64,000 bases of DNA from Psychrobacter aquimaris (GTDB lineage: Bacteria > Pseudomonadota > Gammaproteobacteria > Pseudomonadales > Moraxellaceae), in NCBI RefSeq assembly GCF_016107525.1, contig NZ_JABASR010000003.1, positions 186,001 to 250,000 of the forward strand. The letters run 5' to 3'. Under the pieces are notes generated by a model. It did not search any database and was not told where the DNA came from. It was given only the letters and a program-made list of their open reading frames with translations. The translations under genes were made by a program, and so were the position numbers. Positions 17,798 to 27,140 of this stretch are shown in pieces. Position 1 is the first letter of the stretch. Each line of letters starts with the position of its first letter.

Positions 17798-19885
17798 TTA
17801 GGTCGCAACCTTTATCGTACTGCTGGGTTCTTCTAAATAATAGCCTTGTAAATAGCGCACGCCCACGCTCCAAGCAACGGACATGGTCGCCGCATCTTCA
17901 ATATAAGGCATCAATACGTCCACATTGACTTCATTAGTACGCATAATAAGTGATTTGACAGTTTCTAAATTGTCTGCCGAATCAATACCATCCACATAGC
18001 TACGTGCTAAACGCACCATATCTGGCTGCACAAAACTTACAATCTCTATGGATTTGGCAGAAGAGCCGAAGTTATTGATACCCATCTGACAGCTGACTTG
18101 ATGAAGGGCGGCAAACTGAGTTTTCGCCACTGTGAGATGGTCTGCGACGTCCTTTTCGTTGAACTGCAAGGTTAGCACACCAGCTGCACCGCCCACCGCT
18201 TTTATAAGCTGACTGGCGACGCTAGGCAGTTTTTTGTCTATCAATGAGGCACTAGTCAATTGCACTAGCAATCTGGCTTCAGGATGTGTTTTACGTACCT
18301 CATTGACTTTTTTACAGGCATTGATGAGCACCCAACGATCTATTTTTTCGAGCAATTTATGCGTCTTGGCGACTGCCATAAATTGATCAGGTGTCAATAT
18401 CGTGTTGTCCGCATCCGCCAATGGTAACTGCAGATATACTTCAAAAAAGTCGCTTCGGTCATTGTTAATATCATATATTGGCTGGAACGATAACTCAAAA
18501 CGGCTATTGGCAATGGCATCGATTAAAGACTCAGCAAGTGCATGATCATCACTATTGGCATGCTCGCTTGGGTCATATAAATGATAGGTGCCGCCATGAT
18601 TAGAGGTTTCTATCATAATCTGATTAATGGCATCTATCGCGCGTTCAAGCAGTATACTTGGCTCTGCGGTATTGGTCTCGATTTTGACAATACCAATACT
18701 GACAGTAGTGCTAGTCGTACGCTTATCTACTTCAATGAGCATATCACCGATACGTGAAACAATATGCTCAGCCAGTTTTTCAAGCTCTGTGGTGGTCTTA
18801 TCCTCGACCAGTATGGTAAAGGCGGTATCACTAAAACGACTCACATGTCCGTCTGATATCAGCTCATCTAATGCATAGGCGACTTGCTTGACGGTCGCAT
18901 CTACCCCTTGCAAACCTAGACTGCTTCTTATTTTACCAACATTATCGAGTTGAATATACAAAAGCCCAGCCGTTAGTACACCTTGACGTGCTTGCTGGTA
19001 CACGATTGCCATTTGTTCTTCAAAGCCACGGCGATTATTGATTCCTGTCAGGTTGTCTTTGCATTCAGCGGCTGCCAAACGCTTAGCGACTTCCGCACTA
19101 TTATTATGGTTTTGTTGGATAATAACCTGCGTCACCGGCTCGCCATCCAAGGTCGCGGCTGCCAATTGTAGCTTTGCTTCAAAAGTACTGCCATCCATCC
19201 GCTTACTTTCAAAATTGAATTCGACTTCTTGGCGGCTACCTTTATCAAATTGACGTAAGAACTGTTTGAAACCCTTAACGTTATCACCGCCTGCAATTAG
19301 GTCAACGACAGGCACGCCTATAGCATCATTCATCGACTCAAAACCAAAAAGCTGAAGATAAGGATCATTGGCAAAAATATGGATACCCTGATCAATATAG
19401 GCGACGGCACTTTTAGAGTTTTTAATCAAGACGTTGGCGCGTTGTTCTGCTTCAGAGAGTACATGTCGCAACGTTTTAAGCTCACGGCGGCTGCGTAAAT
19501 TATCATGCTGTAGGCAAATAGACATCACTACTGCCATCTCTTGATCTACTTTGAGCGATTTGACCATCGTGCCGCTAATAATATCAGGTAGCCCCTCATC
19601 ATTATTGGCGGATGCTGCCATCTCTTCATTGAATAGGCAGATCATAGGCAGATCAATACTTTGTTCTTGAACGATGCCCACTACATCGGTAAAACTCATA
19701 TCATAAGCATTGCCAAACACCAAGACATCCCATGGTTGTCGAAGTGACTTTAATAGCTCTTCTTTATCGTCCAAAAACCCTAAATTGATGGTGTCATAAT
19801 AGCAACCTAGTAAGTGCACAAGGCGCTCAGCGTAGAGCTGATCGTCATCAATGACTAGTAGGTTTAAGACGGACTGAGTACGCAT
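17798..19885 (-). CDS. FimX-like degenerate REC-PAS-GGDEF-EAL protein
   Basis: 695 aa, close to FimX of Pseudomonas (691) and Xanthomonas (689). Order: REC-like domain (LLVIDDDQLYAERLV at the start) in which the usual phospho-acceptor Asp position reads VFGN; PAS domain about 150-265; GGDEF domain with SDTAF in place of GG(D/E)EF; EAL domain with EVYLQL in place of EAL-R but retaining GVRYLQGYYLEEP. Both enzymatic sites are therefore degenerate, as in FimX, which binds c-di-GMP through its EAL domain and controls type IV pilus assembly at the pole. I infer the same role here. No pil gene is adjacent in the window. Confidence 0.78.
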   Translation of the reverse strand: MRTQSVLNLLVIDDDQLYAERLVHLLGCYYDTINLGFLDDKEELLKSLRQPWDVLVFGNAYDMSFTDVVGIVQEQSIDLPMICLFNEEMAASANNDEGLPDIISGTMVKSLKVDQEMAVVMSICLQHDNLRSRRELKTLRHVLSEAEQRANVLIKNSKSAVAYIDQGIHIFANDPYLQLFGFESMNDAIGVPVVDLIAGGDNVKGFKQFLRQFDKGSRQEVEFNFESKRMDGSTFEAKLQLAAATLDGEPVTQVIIQQNHNNSAEVAKRLAAAECKDNLTGINNRRGFEEQMAIVYQQARQGVLTAGLLYIQLDNVGKIRSSLGLQGVDATVKQVAYALDELISDGHVSRFSDTAFTILVEDKTTTELEKLAEHIVSRIGDMLIEVDKRTTSTTVSIGIVKIETNTAEPSILLERAIDAINQIMIETSNHGGTYHLYDPSEHANSDDHALAESLIDAIANSRFELSFQPIYDINNDRSDFFEVYLQLPLADADNTILTPDQFMAVAKTHKLLEKIDRWVLINACKKVNEVRKTHPEARLLVQLTSASLIDKKLPSVASQLIKAVGGAAGVLTLQFNEKDVADHLTVAKTQFAALHQVSCQMGINNFGSSAKSIEIVSFVQPDMVRLARSYVDGIDSADNLETVKSLIMRTNEVNVDVLMPYIEDAATMSVAWSVGVRYLQGYYLEEPSSTIKVAT

Positions 19886-19923
19886 AAGAAGCCTTTTGAA
19901 TCTTGTGATCTTATTTTTGTGTT

Positions 19924-20115
19924 TTAGTTTTGATACCCTACACCTTTTCTAAGCATTAACCTAGCAAGGAAAATACTATCAGGAATAGGCTTAGCAATTT
20001 TTATTAGATTGGCATCATTTTCCGAATCAAGGTGACATCTTGGTAAACCAGAAGCATTGTCTAAACGAGAGTAATAAGATCCATCATTATAGACAATAAT
20101 ATGACTGGTTGCAGA
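19924..20115 (-). pseudogene. Possible decayed coding fragment, 63 codons without a start
   Basis: In the 360-bp gap between the FimX-like gene and the next gene, the minus strand holds a 63-codon frame bounded by TAG and TAA. It has protein-like composition (HIIVYNDGSYYSRLDN, then CHLDSENDANLIKIAKPIP and FLARLMLRKG), but no ATG, GTG or TTG near its beginning. This suggests the C-terminal end of a lost gene. I do not recognise the family. The remaining 130 bp upstream toward 20246 shows nothing further. Confidence 0.3.
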
Positions 20116-20246
20116 CTAACTTATCATCATTATTCGGTACAGTTATTCACTGTCATTATTGAACAAAAAAAATTGATGAAGTAACATTTAAGCCAGTATT
20201 TATTGACGTTACTATCTGGCGACTTTTTTATAACCACTCAAATAAA

Positions 20247-22025
20247 CTACAGCTGTACCACTTCATACTGGCTGAATTCATCCGTAATCAGCAATCTCTG
20301 TCCCAAACGCAAAGGGGTTTGTTTGCTATTAATACGCATAATCACTCTATCATCGGTCTGAAAGTAAGAAGTCGGGACAATCAGAGTACCAGTGGTTTGT
20401 AGCCGCTCATTTCTACCAAGGATAAATGCTGGCACAAAATGGCGACTGCGCGTTTCTCCACCTTCTAAACGCAATCCACAAGCCACTAGCTGATGTCCGA
20501 GCACTTGCCACTCGATCTCTGGATTTTTGCTATCATAATTAAGCCAGCGCGCCACGCCCATCGACCAATCAGGCGGCGAGATTGTATCAGATCGACAGAC
20601 TAAAAAGAGGCTCATCATCTGTAATGCTGGCGGTGCAGTCGTCGCAGAATCATTATTATCAGCCACTACGTTAAGATTATCTTTATCAACGCTATCTTTA
20701 TCAACAATCTCTGTATGAAAGCTGTCTTCATTTAAAGCATCTATTTTCGGTGATAATCGCAAGGTACGAAATAGTGACAAATCATCATTACTATCAAAGG
20801 TTTCGCTGGTTAATACGTGGCTGCTGTCTTGTTTTTTATTCACAGTATCATAACGAGGCCGCTGCTCATCTGGTAGCTCTTTCATCGCGATCAAACTGGT
20901 AAAGCTATGTGAATGGCTAACCCGATAATGAATATTATTAAAGCCCGTAATCAACACAGCGTCTTCTTTCGCACTATGTTTAGTCGCTAATGTGAGTGGC
21001 GGCTGTAGATAGCGGTAATTGAGCGTCATCGCTATCTTATTAAGCAAGTGACTTTCAACCCCTTCACCCCCTTCCTTGACTAAGGCCTGTTTGCGTAATT
21101 TAAGATACTCAACCAGCGGGGCAATTTCTATAAATAAACAGTGATAGCGATCGTCGTATGGGTTGATCGTAGAGCTAGCCGTCAGATAAGTTGGTGGATT
21201 GTCACTTTGTAAATCAACGAAAACGCGTGTCTCGGTGATTGGCTCAACCGTTGCAACAATATGCTTAGCCCATTCCGGTAACAAACGTTGGACCAGTAGA
21301 ATATTGGGACGACGCATGGCACGTACATTTAATAAACTGTATAAACAAATTTGGCAGTACAGCTGATGGACCGTCTTGGCACGCTGTGCGCCTGCCGTCA
21401 CACTCACATTAATCTCAGCCGCATGGTACTGATAGGCAAGATAATACAGCTGATTGATTTTGCACCATAAATAAGATGATGGTTTTTGATAGCACAGTGC
21501 TTCTTCACCCAATAGCTTTTGGTACATCAGCAGCGTCTGGTAAATGGCGCTGGCGAGTGTCGTCGATGAAGACTTATCACCATTAAAATAACGCTGCCAG
21601 CCATTGCTTGCAGCGTATTTTCGCTGATTATTTAGTAATGAGGTTTTATGGCGTATCACTCTGTCATAAACCATAATCATTGAATAATATAGCGACTTTA
21701 TTTGAGCCACATAACCCATTTGAATGTCGCTAAGCGGCCCTGTCTCATAAATATAATACTGTCGCAAAGTGGCAATTAACTGATCTGAGGCGTCTATCAC
21801 CGTCGCCATGAGTGTCAGGCGTTGCGACTCATCTATATTAGCCACACGTAATACTTTGAGTATTTTTGCTAGTTGTTCAGCTTGCTGTGCTTGCGTTTTC
21901 GAGGGTAACGTTGCTAACAGTTGTAACAAATATTCTTCTTGACCATTAGCGGATCGCTTAGAGGCTAGTGGCAATGACTCTTCTGTAGAGGATAGGTGCT
22001 CTTGAAACGTCGATAAAGTTATCAT
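20247..22025 (-). CDS. Protein of unknown function beside the FimX-like gene
   Basis: 592 aa from the ATG at 22025, which has TAGGA seven bases upstream; a longer frame to a TTG at 22073 lacks such a site. I do not recognise it with confidence. The N-terminal third is helical (LLATLPSKTQAQQAEQLAKI, then ILKVLR, DESQRLTLMATVID and LRQYYIYETGPLSD), a layout that recalls a family of roughly 600-aa proteobacterial proteins. A variable Asp/Ser-rich linker lies near residues 410-470, and the last 100 residues look beta-rich (RHFVPAFILGRNERLQTTG, then PLRLGQRLLITDEFSQYE). No signal peptide or membrane helix. Same strand as the FimX-like gene but 361 bp upstream of it, so operon membership is uncertain. 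A c-di-GMP effector role is only a guess. Confidence 0.65.
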   Translation of the reverse strand: MITLSTFQEHLSSTEESLPLASKRSANGQEEYLLQLLATLPSKTQAQQAEQLAKILKVLRVANIDESQRLTLMATVIDASDQLIATLRQYYIYETGPLSDIQMGYVAQIKSLYYSMIMVYDRVIRHKTSLLNNQRKYAASNGWQRYFNGDKSSSTTLASAIYQTLLMYQKLLGEEALCYQKPSSYLWCKINQLYYLAYQYHAAEINVSVTAGAQRAKTVHQLYCQICLYSLLNVRAMRRPNILLVQRLLPEWAKHIVATVEPITETRVFVDLQSDNPPTYLTASSTINPYDDRYHCLFIEIAPLVEYLKLRKQALVKEGGEGVESHLLNKIAMTLNYRYLQPPLTLATKHSAKEDAVLITGFNNIHYRVSHSHSFTSLIAMKELPDEQRPRYDTVNKKQDSSHVLTSETFDSNDDLSLFRTLRLSPKIDALNEDSFHTEIVDKDSVDKDNLNVVADNNDSATTAPPALQMMSLFLVCRSDTISPPDWSMGVARWLNYDSKNPEIEWQVLGHQLVACGLRLEGGETRSRHFVPAFILGRNERLQTTGTLIVPTSYFQTDDRVIMRINSKQTPLRLGQRLLITDEFSQYEVVQL

Positions 22026-22245
22026 CAGTATTCCTAGTAACCTTGAGTAACTTGACAGAGGACAAATATTCAACCATGCCGTCTATAACCACACAAGATA
22101 AAAGATACAAAGAAGCAGCAATCATCAGAATCGACAGCACCTGTTTTTAGTAATGATTAAGGTATACAGCGCCATATAACTGCATGCCCATCTTCTAAAA
22201 ACTACTCTTTGTTCACTAATTTTTCAATATACCATAGTGCCTATA

Positions 22246-23253
22246 TTAATGATCATTGTAAATATCAATCGGTACTTTGAAAGGTTTATTTGGTAGCTCT
22301 CTCACCAGCTTGGGCACCAAGTAACCGGGGAGTGCCGCTAACAGTGACCAATACAGCTCAATCGATAACCGCTCATCATTATCAAAATGTGCGGCACCAG
22401 CAACTTTGTCTAATACATGCAGATAATAAGGCAATACGCCACAAGAGAACAAACGCTGACTTAATTGTGTTTGAACAGCAACGCTATCATTGATCCCTTT
22501 CAATAAAACTGCTTGATTTAACAAAGTTATCCCAGCCGCTCGAGCACGTTGCAGATACTCTGCTGTTAAGGCATCGATTTCATTGGCATGATTACAGTGG
22601 ATTACCATCACAATATGACAGCGACTTTGAGACAGTCTGGTCAATAACGCATTGTCCAAACGTGCTGGTATGACCAGTGGCAAGCGCGTATGTAATCGAA
22701 TAGTGGTCAATTGTGGAATAGACTCTAAAGTATCTAACCAAGCAAACAACCGCCTATTTGTCACATTCAGTGGATCACCGCCACTCAAAATCACCTCATT
22801 AATCTCAGGGTGTGCGGTAATGTAATCAATGATATTTTCTTTGGCATCAGCCGTCGGCATATTGGCACTATAGTCAAAATGCTGACGAAAACAGTAGCGG
22901 CAATGAATGGCACAAGCACCTGTAACGGTCAATAATACTCTAGATTGGTACTTATGCAGCATACCCTTGACTGGGTTTTGCGTATTCTCGCTCAAGGGAT
23001 CCGCCACATAGCCTGTTACTTTGATCTGCTCGCGTTGATCAGGCAATACTTGCTTTAGCAAGGGATCATTACTATCGCCGACACTCATTTTTGCCACAAA
23101 ACCACGCGGCACGCGCAGCTCAAAATGCTTAGGTACATAAACCTCTGCACGCAATGATTCGAGCTTTAAAATGCTTAACAGCTCATCAATAGACGTAATG
23201 GCCTCGGATAATTGCGTTTGCCAGTTTTTTTGTGTGATTAAATGGTTTATCAT
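22246..23253 (-). CDS. epmB: EF-P (R)-beta-lysylation protein EpmB, lysine 2,3-aminomutase family
   Basis: 335 aa radical SAM enzyme. The cluster motif is in GACAIHCRYCFRQHFDYS (CX3CX2C), followed by the KamA-type segments VILSGGDPLNV and LRLHTRLPLVIP (read here as IRLHTRLPLVIPAR), and HIVMVIHCNHANEI. EpmB converts (S)-alpha-lysine to (R)-beta-lysine for attachment to the conserved Lys of EF-P by EpmA. Its divergent neighbour is efp itself, which settles the assignment against catabolic KamA. epmA is not in the window. Short length relative to clostridial KamA is normal for EpmB. Confidence 0.93.
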   Translation of the reverse strand: MINHLITQKNWQTQLSEAITSIDELLSILKLESLRAEVYVPKHFELRVPRGFVAKMSVGDSNDPLLKQVLPDQREQIKVTGYVADPLSENTQNPVKGMLHKYQSRVLLTVTGACAIHCRYCFRQHFDYSANMPTADAKENIIDYITAHPEINEVILSGGDPLNVTNRRLFAWLDTLESIPQLTTIRLHTRLPLVIPARLDNALLTRLSQSRCHIVMVIHCNHANEIDALTAEYLQRARAAGITLLNQAVLLKGINDSVAVQTQLSQRLFSCGVLPYYLHVLDKVAGAAHFDNDERLSIELYWSLLAALPGYLVPKLVRELPNKPFKVPIDIYNDH

Positions 23254-23420
23254 GACAACCTAATACCTGTGCCCAAAAGTCGATATTATACGCTCTTAGT
23301 GCGTAGCCTATCAAAGCATACGACCTATCCTTTAAACACTTAGCGTAATAAGCGATTTTAACGCAGCAAGCTATTCATTCCCTTATCTACCACCATATTT
23401 ACAATCCCTAGGAGTCTCTT

Positions 23421-23996
23421 GTGGCAAGTTTTTCTACTAATGAATTTAAAGCTGGTCTAAAAGTCATGCTCGATGGCAACCCTTGTGCCATTCTTGAAAA
23501 CGAGTTTGTCAAACCAGGTAAAGGCCAAGCCTTTAACCGTGTCAAATTGCGCAATCTTCGTAGTGGTAAAGTATTGGAACAAACCTTTAAGTCAGGCGAT
23601 AGCTTAGAAGCTGCTGATGTAATGGACACTGAAATGAACTATCTATATAACGATGGTGAGTTTTGGCATTTCATGCACCCTGAAAGTTTTGAGCAGATTC
23701 AAGCGGACAAAACAGCGATGGGTGATTCAATAAAGTGGCTAAAAGAAAACAGCAATGCACTATGTACCATCACTTTATTCAACGGTACTCCTCTTTCAGT
23801 AACACCGCCTAACTTTGTTGAGTTGCAAATCACCGAAACAGATCCCGGTGTGCGTGGTGATACTTCAGGTGGTGGCGGCAAACCTGCCAAGCTAGAGACA
23901 GGTGCTGTTGTCCGTGTGCCATTGTTTGTACAACAAGACGAAGTCGTGCGTGTTGATACTCGCACGGGTGACTATCAAACTCGCGTTAGCCAGTAG
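23421..23996 (+). CDS. efp: Translation elongation factor P
   Basis: 191 aa with three beta-barrel domains. The modification loop reads [10 protein letters not shown] with Lys at the expected position (about 34), the residue that EpmA/EpmB beta-lysylate. The domain III signature [17 protein letters not shown] is the typical EF-P block. EF-P relieves ribosome stalling at polyproline. The start is GTG at 23421, six bases after a good AGGAGT ribosome-binding site. The 167-bp gap to epmB holds divergent promoters. The transcript ends at the strong hairpin at 24061. Confidence 0.96.
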   Translation: MASFSTNEFKAGLKVMLDGNPCAILENEFVKPGKGQAFNRVKLRNLRSGKVLEQTFKSGDSLEAADVMDTEMNYLYNDGEFWHFMHPESFEQIQADKTAMGDSIKWLKENSNALCTITLFNGTPLSVTPPNFVELQITETDPGVRGDTSGGGGKPAKLETGAVVRVPLFVQQDEVVRVDTRTGDYQTRVSQ

Positions 23997-24031
23997 CATG
24001 TAAACGTCATAGCGCTCGATATAATAGGACT

Positions 24032-24054
24032 TAACAGCTAGCCTCTAGCTGTTA
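24032..24054. repeat. Perfect 10-bp inverted repeat downstream of efp
   Basis: TAACAGCTAG - CCT - CTAGCTGTTA forms a tight hairpin without a long T tract (GTTATTTC follows). It precedes the main terminator by 6 bp and may act with it, for example as an mRNA 3'-end stabiliser. Confidence 0.5.
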
Positions 24055-24060
24055 TTTCAT

Positions 24061-24100
24061 AAAAAAGCTGAACCACGGATAAAGCGGTTCAGCTTTTTTT
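24061..24100. terminator. Strong bidirectional terminator after efp
   Basis: AAAAAAGCTGAACC pairs with GGTTCAGCTTTTTT (14 bp) around an 11-nt loop, flanked by A and T runs. It ends efp and could end minus-strand transcripts of the histidine kinase gene. Confidence 0.88.
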
Positions 24101-24275
24101 GTGTTTATAAATATTGTCTCTATAGTTGATTTGATTGAAAAATATTCCAAAACGACCGAGTAAAAGTCTATATGGCGTATTTCAAGCAAGGTTCACGCTG
24201 TTATTTTTTATAGTGGATGTACTATTGATGAAAGCGATGATAGATAAACTTCTATCAATGTCTTCTGCCAAACCC

Positions 24276-26114
24276 CTACTCTTCTGCTGATGAATGTTTC
24301 TGTATCAGCCAATATTGCACCAATGCATTCAACTGCTCTTGTTTAAAAGGCTTGGTACAATAATCTTGCATCCCAACTTTTAAATACTTTTCGCGCTCAC
24401 CATCCATTGCATTGGCAGTCAAAGCGATAATAGGTGGCAATGATTGAGGATCGTAGAGTTCATGCAATTTAATCGTGGCCTGTACGCCATCTAAAATAGG
24501 CATGTGATGATCCATTAAAATGACATCATAGCGCTCAGGTGAGAGTGCAAAAATCTCAATGGCTTGCTGTCCATCAGTGACATGCGTGACCGTATGACCA
24601 CTATTATTCAAGGCTTTTTTAGCGATAATGGCATTGACGGTATCGTCTTCAACCAACAATATATGACCGGCACGCTCATGGGTCGGCTCAATCATAGTAA
24701 AGTCGTTTGAATTTTGCCACATCTCATATTGGTTTTCATCAATAGTCGTTAGAGGCAAGAAAACACTAAAAGTAGTTCCGACACCCACTTCACTATCCAC
24801 ATCGATATAACCACCCATCAAATTAACCAAAGACTTACAAACAGAGAGTCCAAGACCAGTGCCACCATAAAGACGGTGTGTGAATTTGTTTGCTTGGTCA
24901 TATGCATCAAATATTGCATCTAATGACTCAGCTTTAATACCAACACCCGTATCTGTGACTTCGAGGCATATAGTCATGACGTCATGATAGATTGCATTAT
25001 TGATAGCTTCTTGAGCCGTTATTTTATTCAGATCGCTTTCTGAAATACCTTGAGCGCGATATCTATTAATGCTGTCGTTGTCATCGTCAAAATCATCACA
25101 ATGACAATTGGGTACATGCTTGACCTCAAGACTGACTCGCCCGCCTTCACGAGTGAATTTAATCGCATTATTGACGAGGTTCGCTAAAATTTGTTTGAGG
25201 CGTACAGGATCGCCTTGTACATAAGGCGATAACGACTCGGTATAATGATAATCTAAAATGAGCCCACGCTGACGTGCTTTGATAGCAAAGAGGCTGACCA
25301 CCTCATTACATAATGCGGATAAGTTAACAGGAATAGAATCAATGGTCATTTTTCCAGACTCTACTTTCGATAAGTCTAAAATCCCGTTAATAATCGCCAT
25401 CAAATGCTCATTGGAAACTTTGATATTGTCCACGTATTCTTGTTGTTCACTGCTAAGTTTGGTTTCACCAAGCATCTCGACCATACCAATAATACCATTC
25501 ATCGGTGTACGGATTTCATGACTCATATTAGCCAAAAAGTCTGACTTCATCTCATTGGCATGTTTGGCATCACGCTGCTTGTCCTGTAGCTGCAAGGCAT
25601 CTGCCGCCATCATCGCAAATTGCGCCAATACTTTTGCTTGCTGCTCATTAAAGTCATGATTGGGCTTCATATCCATCACACACAGCGAGCCCAAACGATA
25701 GCTTTTATTATCCTCATGCAAGATAATTGGCGCACCAGCATAAAACCGTAGATAAGGCGATTCTGTCACTAATAAGTTTTGGCTAAAACGACTGTCTTCG
25801 ATCAAGTCCGCCACCACAAAGACCTCGTTAGAGAGTACGGTATAATTACAAATAGCCACTTCACGCGTCGTTCGACAAACACCGCCCAGTCCTTGAACAG
25901 ACTTTAGATACTGTGTTTCTTCATCCATGAAAGTAATGGCCACGACTGGTACATCAAAAAACAGCTTAGCCAGATCTATCAGACGCTGAAATGCAGGCTC
26001 ATCATTATCGTTGAGCACATTATACTTCCTAAGCTTATTGATGCGTTCTGCTTCATCTACTGCTACTGGATAGCTGTGTTTAGGTGCGTTAAATATAGAC
26101 AAGATAGACTCCAT
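24276..26114 (-). CDS. Hybrid sensor histidine kinase (GAF-HisKA-HATPase-REC)
   Basis: 612 aa, no membrane segment, so it is a cytosolic sensor. A GAF domain spans about residues 25-170 (with CRTTREVAICNY, a form common in this class). The phospho-accepting His is in FLANMSHEIRTPMNGIIG (about 198). The ATPase has the N box LVNNAIKFT and G boxes DTGVGIKAES and GGTGLGLSVCK. A C-terminal REC domain starts at ILLVEDDTVNA and has its acceptor Asp in VILMDHHMPILDG, ending with ALTANAM. A charged loop of about 40 residues interrupts the ATPase before DTGVGI. Output partner and signal are unknown. It is followed by tcdA upstream at 9 bp, so the two may share a transcript. Confidence 0.9.
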   Translation of the reverse strand: MESILSIFNAPKHSYPVAVDEAERINKLRKYNVLNDNDEPAFQRLIDLAKLFFDVPVVAITFMDEETQYLKSVQGLGGVCRTTREVAICNYTVLSNEVFVVADLIEDSRFSQNLLVTESPYLRFYAGAPIILHEDNKSYRLGSLCVMDMKPNHDFNEQQAKVLAQFAMMAADALQLQDKQRDAKHANEMKSDFLANMSHEIRTPMNGIIGMVEMLGETKLSSEQQEYVDNIKVSNEHLMAIINGILDLSKVESGKMTIDSIPVNLSALCNEVVSLFAIKARQRGLILDYHYTESLSPYVQGDPVRLKQILANLVNNAIKFTREGGRVSLEVKHVPNCHCDDFDDDNDSINRYRAQGISESDLNKITAQEAINNAIYHDVMTICLEVTDTGVGIKAESLDAIFDAYDQANKFTHRLYGGTGLGLSVCKSLVNLMGGYIDVDSEVGVGTTFSVFLPLTTIDENQYEMWQNSNDFTMIEPTHERAGHILLVEDDTVNAIIAKKALNNSGHTVTHVTDGQQAIEIFALSPERYDVILMDHHMPILDGVQATIKLHELYDPQSLPPIIALTANAMDGEREKYLKVGMQDYCTKPFKQEQLNALVQYWLIQKHSSAEE

Positions 26115-26123
26115 TAAATAAGA

Positions 26124-27002
26124 TCAGACGCTTGGCTTAAGACCCGCCTGTTTTATTAATAATTGTAATGCTTCACTCACCATAATCATCGCAACCACCG
26201 ATGTGACCACTACTGCTGAGCCGTAACCACCACACTGCAAACCGCCCGCCTGACAACTTTTATCTACACGCGGTGGCTCTGTAGAGTAGACACATTTGAT
26301 ACCGAACTTCTCTTTTAATGTACTATTAATGCCTTTTTCGTGGCGCAGCTTATTGCGTAATTTGGCAAGCAAAGGATCTTGATAGCTGTCACGCAAATCG
26401 CTCACCCGAATCTGACTAGGGTCTATCTTACCACCTGCCCCGCCTGCACAGACCAGTTTTAGTTTATTAAAACGACAATGTAGCGCGATAGCAAGCTTGG
26501 CATTCATATCATCTACGCAGTCCAAAATCACCATAGGTTTGCCTTGGGCAATAGCGGCTTTTGCTTCATCGCGACTTGGCAATAAAGTGGCGACGTTTTC
26601 TACGGTTAAAAAATCATCGATCAAATTTAGCGTTACTTTGGGATTTATCTCACGAATACGGGTAGCCATCGCTGCAATTTTACTCTGACCAAAGGTGCTA
26701 TCTAGTGCAGGCAACTGCCGATTGACATTGGAGGCCACCAGTACGTCCAAATCAATCAAGGTAATGGTACCCACTGCCGTTCTCGCCAAAGCTTCAGCTG
26801 CCCAAGAACCAACGCCTCCTACTCCGATAACGTATACATGCGCATCAGCAAAAGTAGTGACAGCTGTCGTACCATAAAGAGTGCGCGTACCTTGAAAACG
26901 GCGCTCATATTGTACACTTTCTTCGCTCAGCTCTGCTTTTGTAAAGTCTTCGGTGCCAACTGACTCTGTCATTGTTTGCTCAAATGGTTGTGTTTCATTC
27001 AT
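26124..27002 (-). CDS. tcdA: tRNA threonylcarbamoyladenosine dehydratase TcdA
   Basis: 292 aa E1/ThiF-fold enzyme. The nucleotide-binding loop is VIGVGGVGSWAAEALARTA, then TLIDLDVLVASNVNRQ and ILDCVDDMNAK. It cyclises t6A37 in tRNAs to ct6A using ATP. The C-terminal Cys-rich VDKSCQAGGLQCGGYGSA and hydrophobic MIMVSEALQLL segments match the TcdA/CsdL family. Its N-terminal leader (about 30 residues) is longer than in E. coli and acidic. It precedes the histidine kinase gene by 9 bp on the same strand. tcdA is often near csdA/csdE, but not here. Confidence 0.93.
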   Translation of the reverse strand: MNETQPFEQTMTESVGTEDFTKAELSEESVQYERRFQGTRTLYGTTAVTTFADAHVYVIGVGGVGSWAAEALARTAVGTITLIDLDVLVASNVNRQLPALDSTFGQSKIAAMATRIREINPKVTLNLIDDFLTVENVATLLPSRDEAKAAIAQGKPMVILDCVDDMNAKLAIALHCRFNKLKLVCAGGAGGKIDPSQIRVSDLRDSYQDPLLAKLRNKLRHEKGINSTLKEKFGIKCVYSTEPPRVDKSCQAGGLQCGGYGSAVVVTSVVAMIMVSEALQLLIKQAGLKPSV

Positions 27003-27140
27003 AACAGATTAAATGCTCTTTTAAATTATTTTGATGGCTCTTATATTACTTCAATTTCTTTATTCACGGCTATTTCATTCACTATCATATCAATGGCTAG
27101 CAATACAATAAACCATAATTAACCAAGATGTACGACTCTA

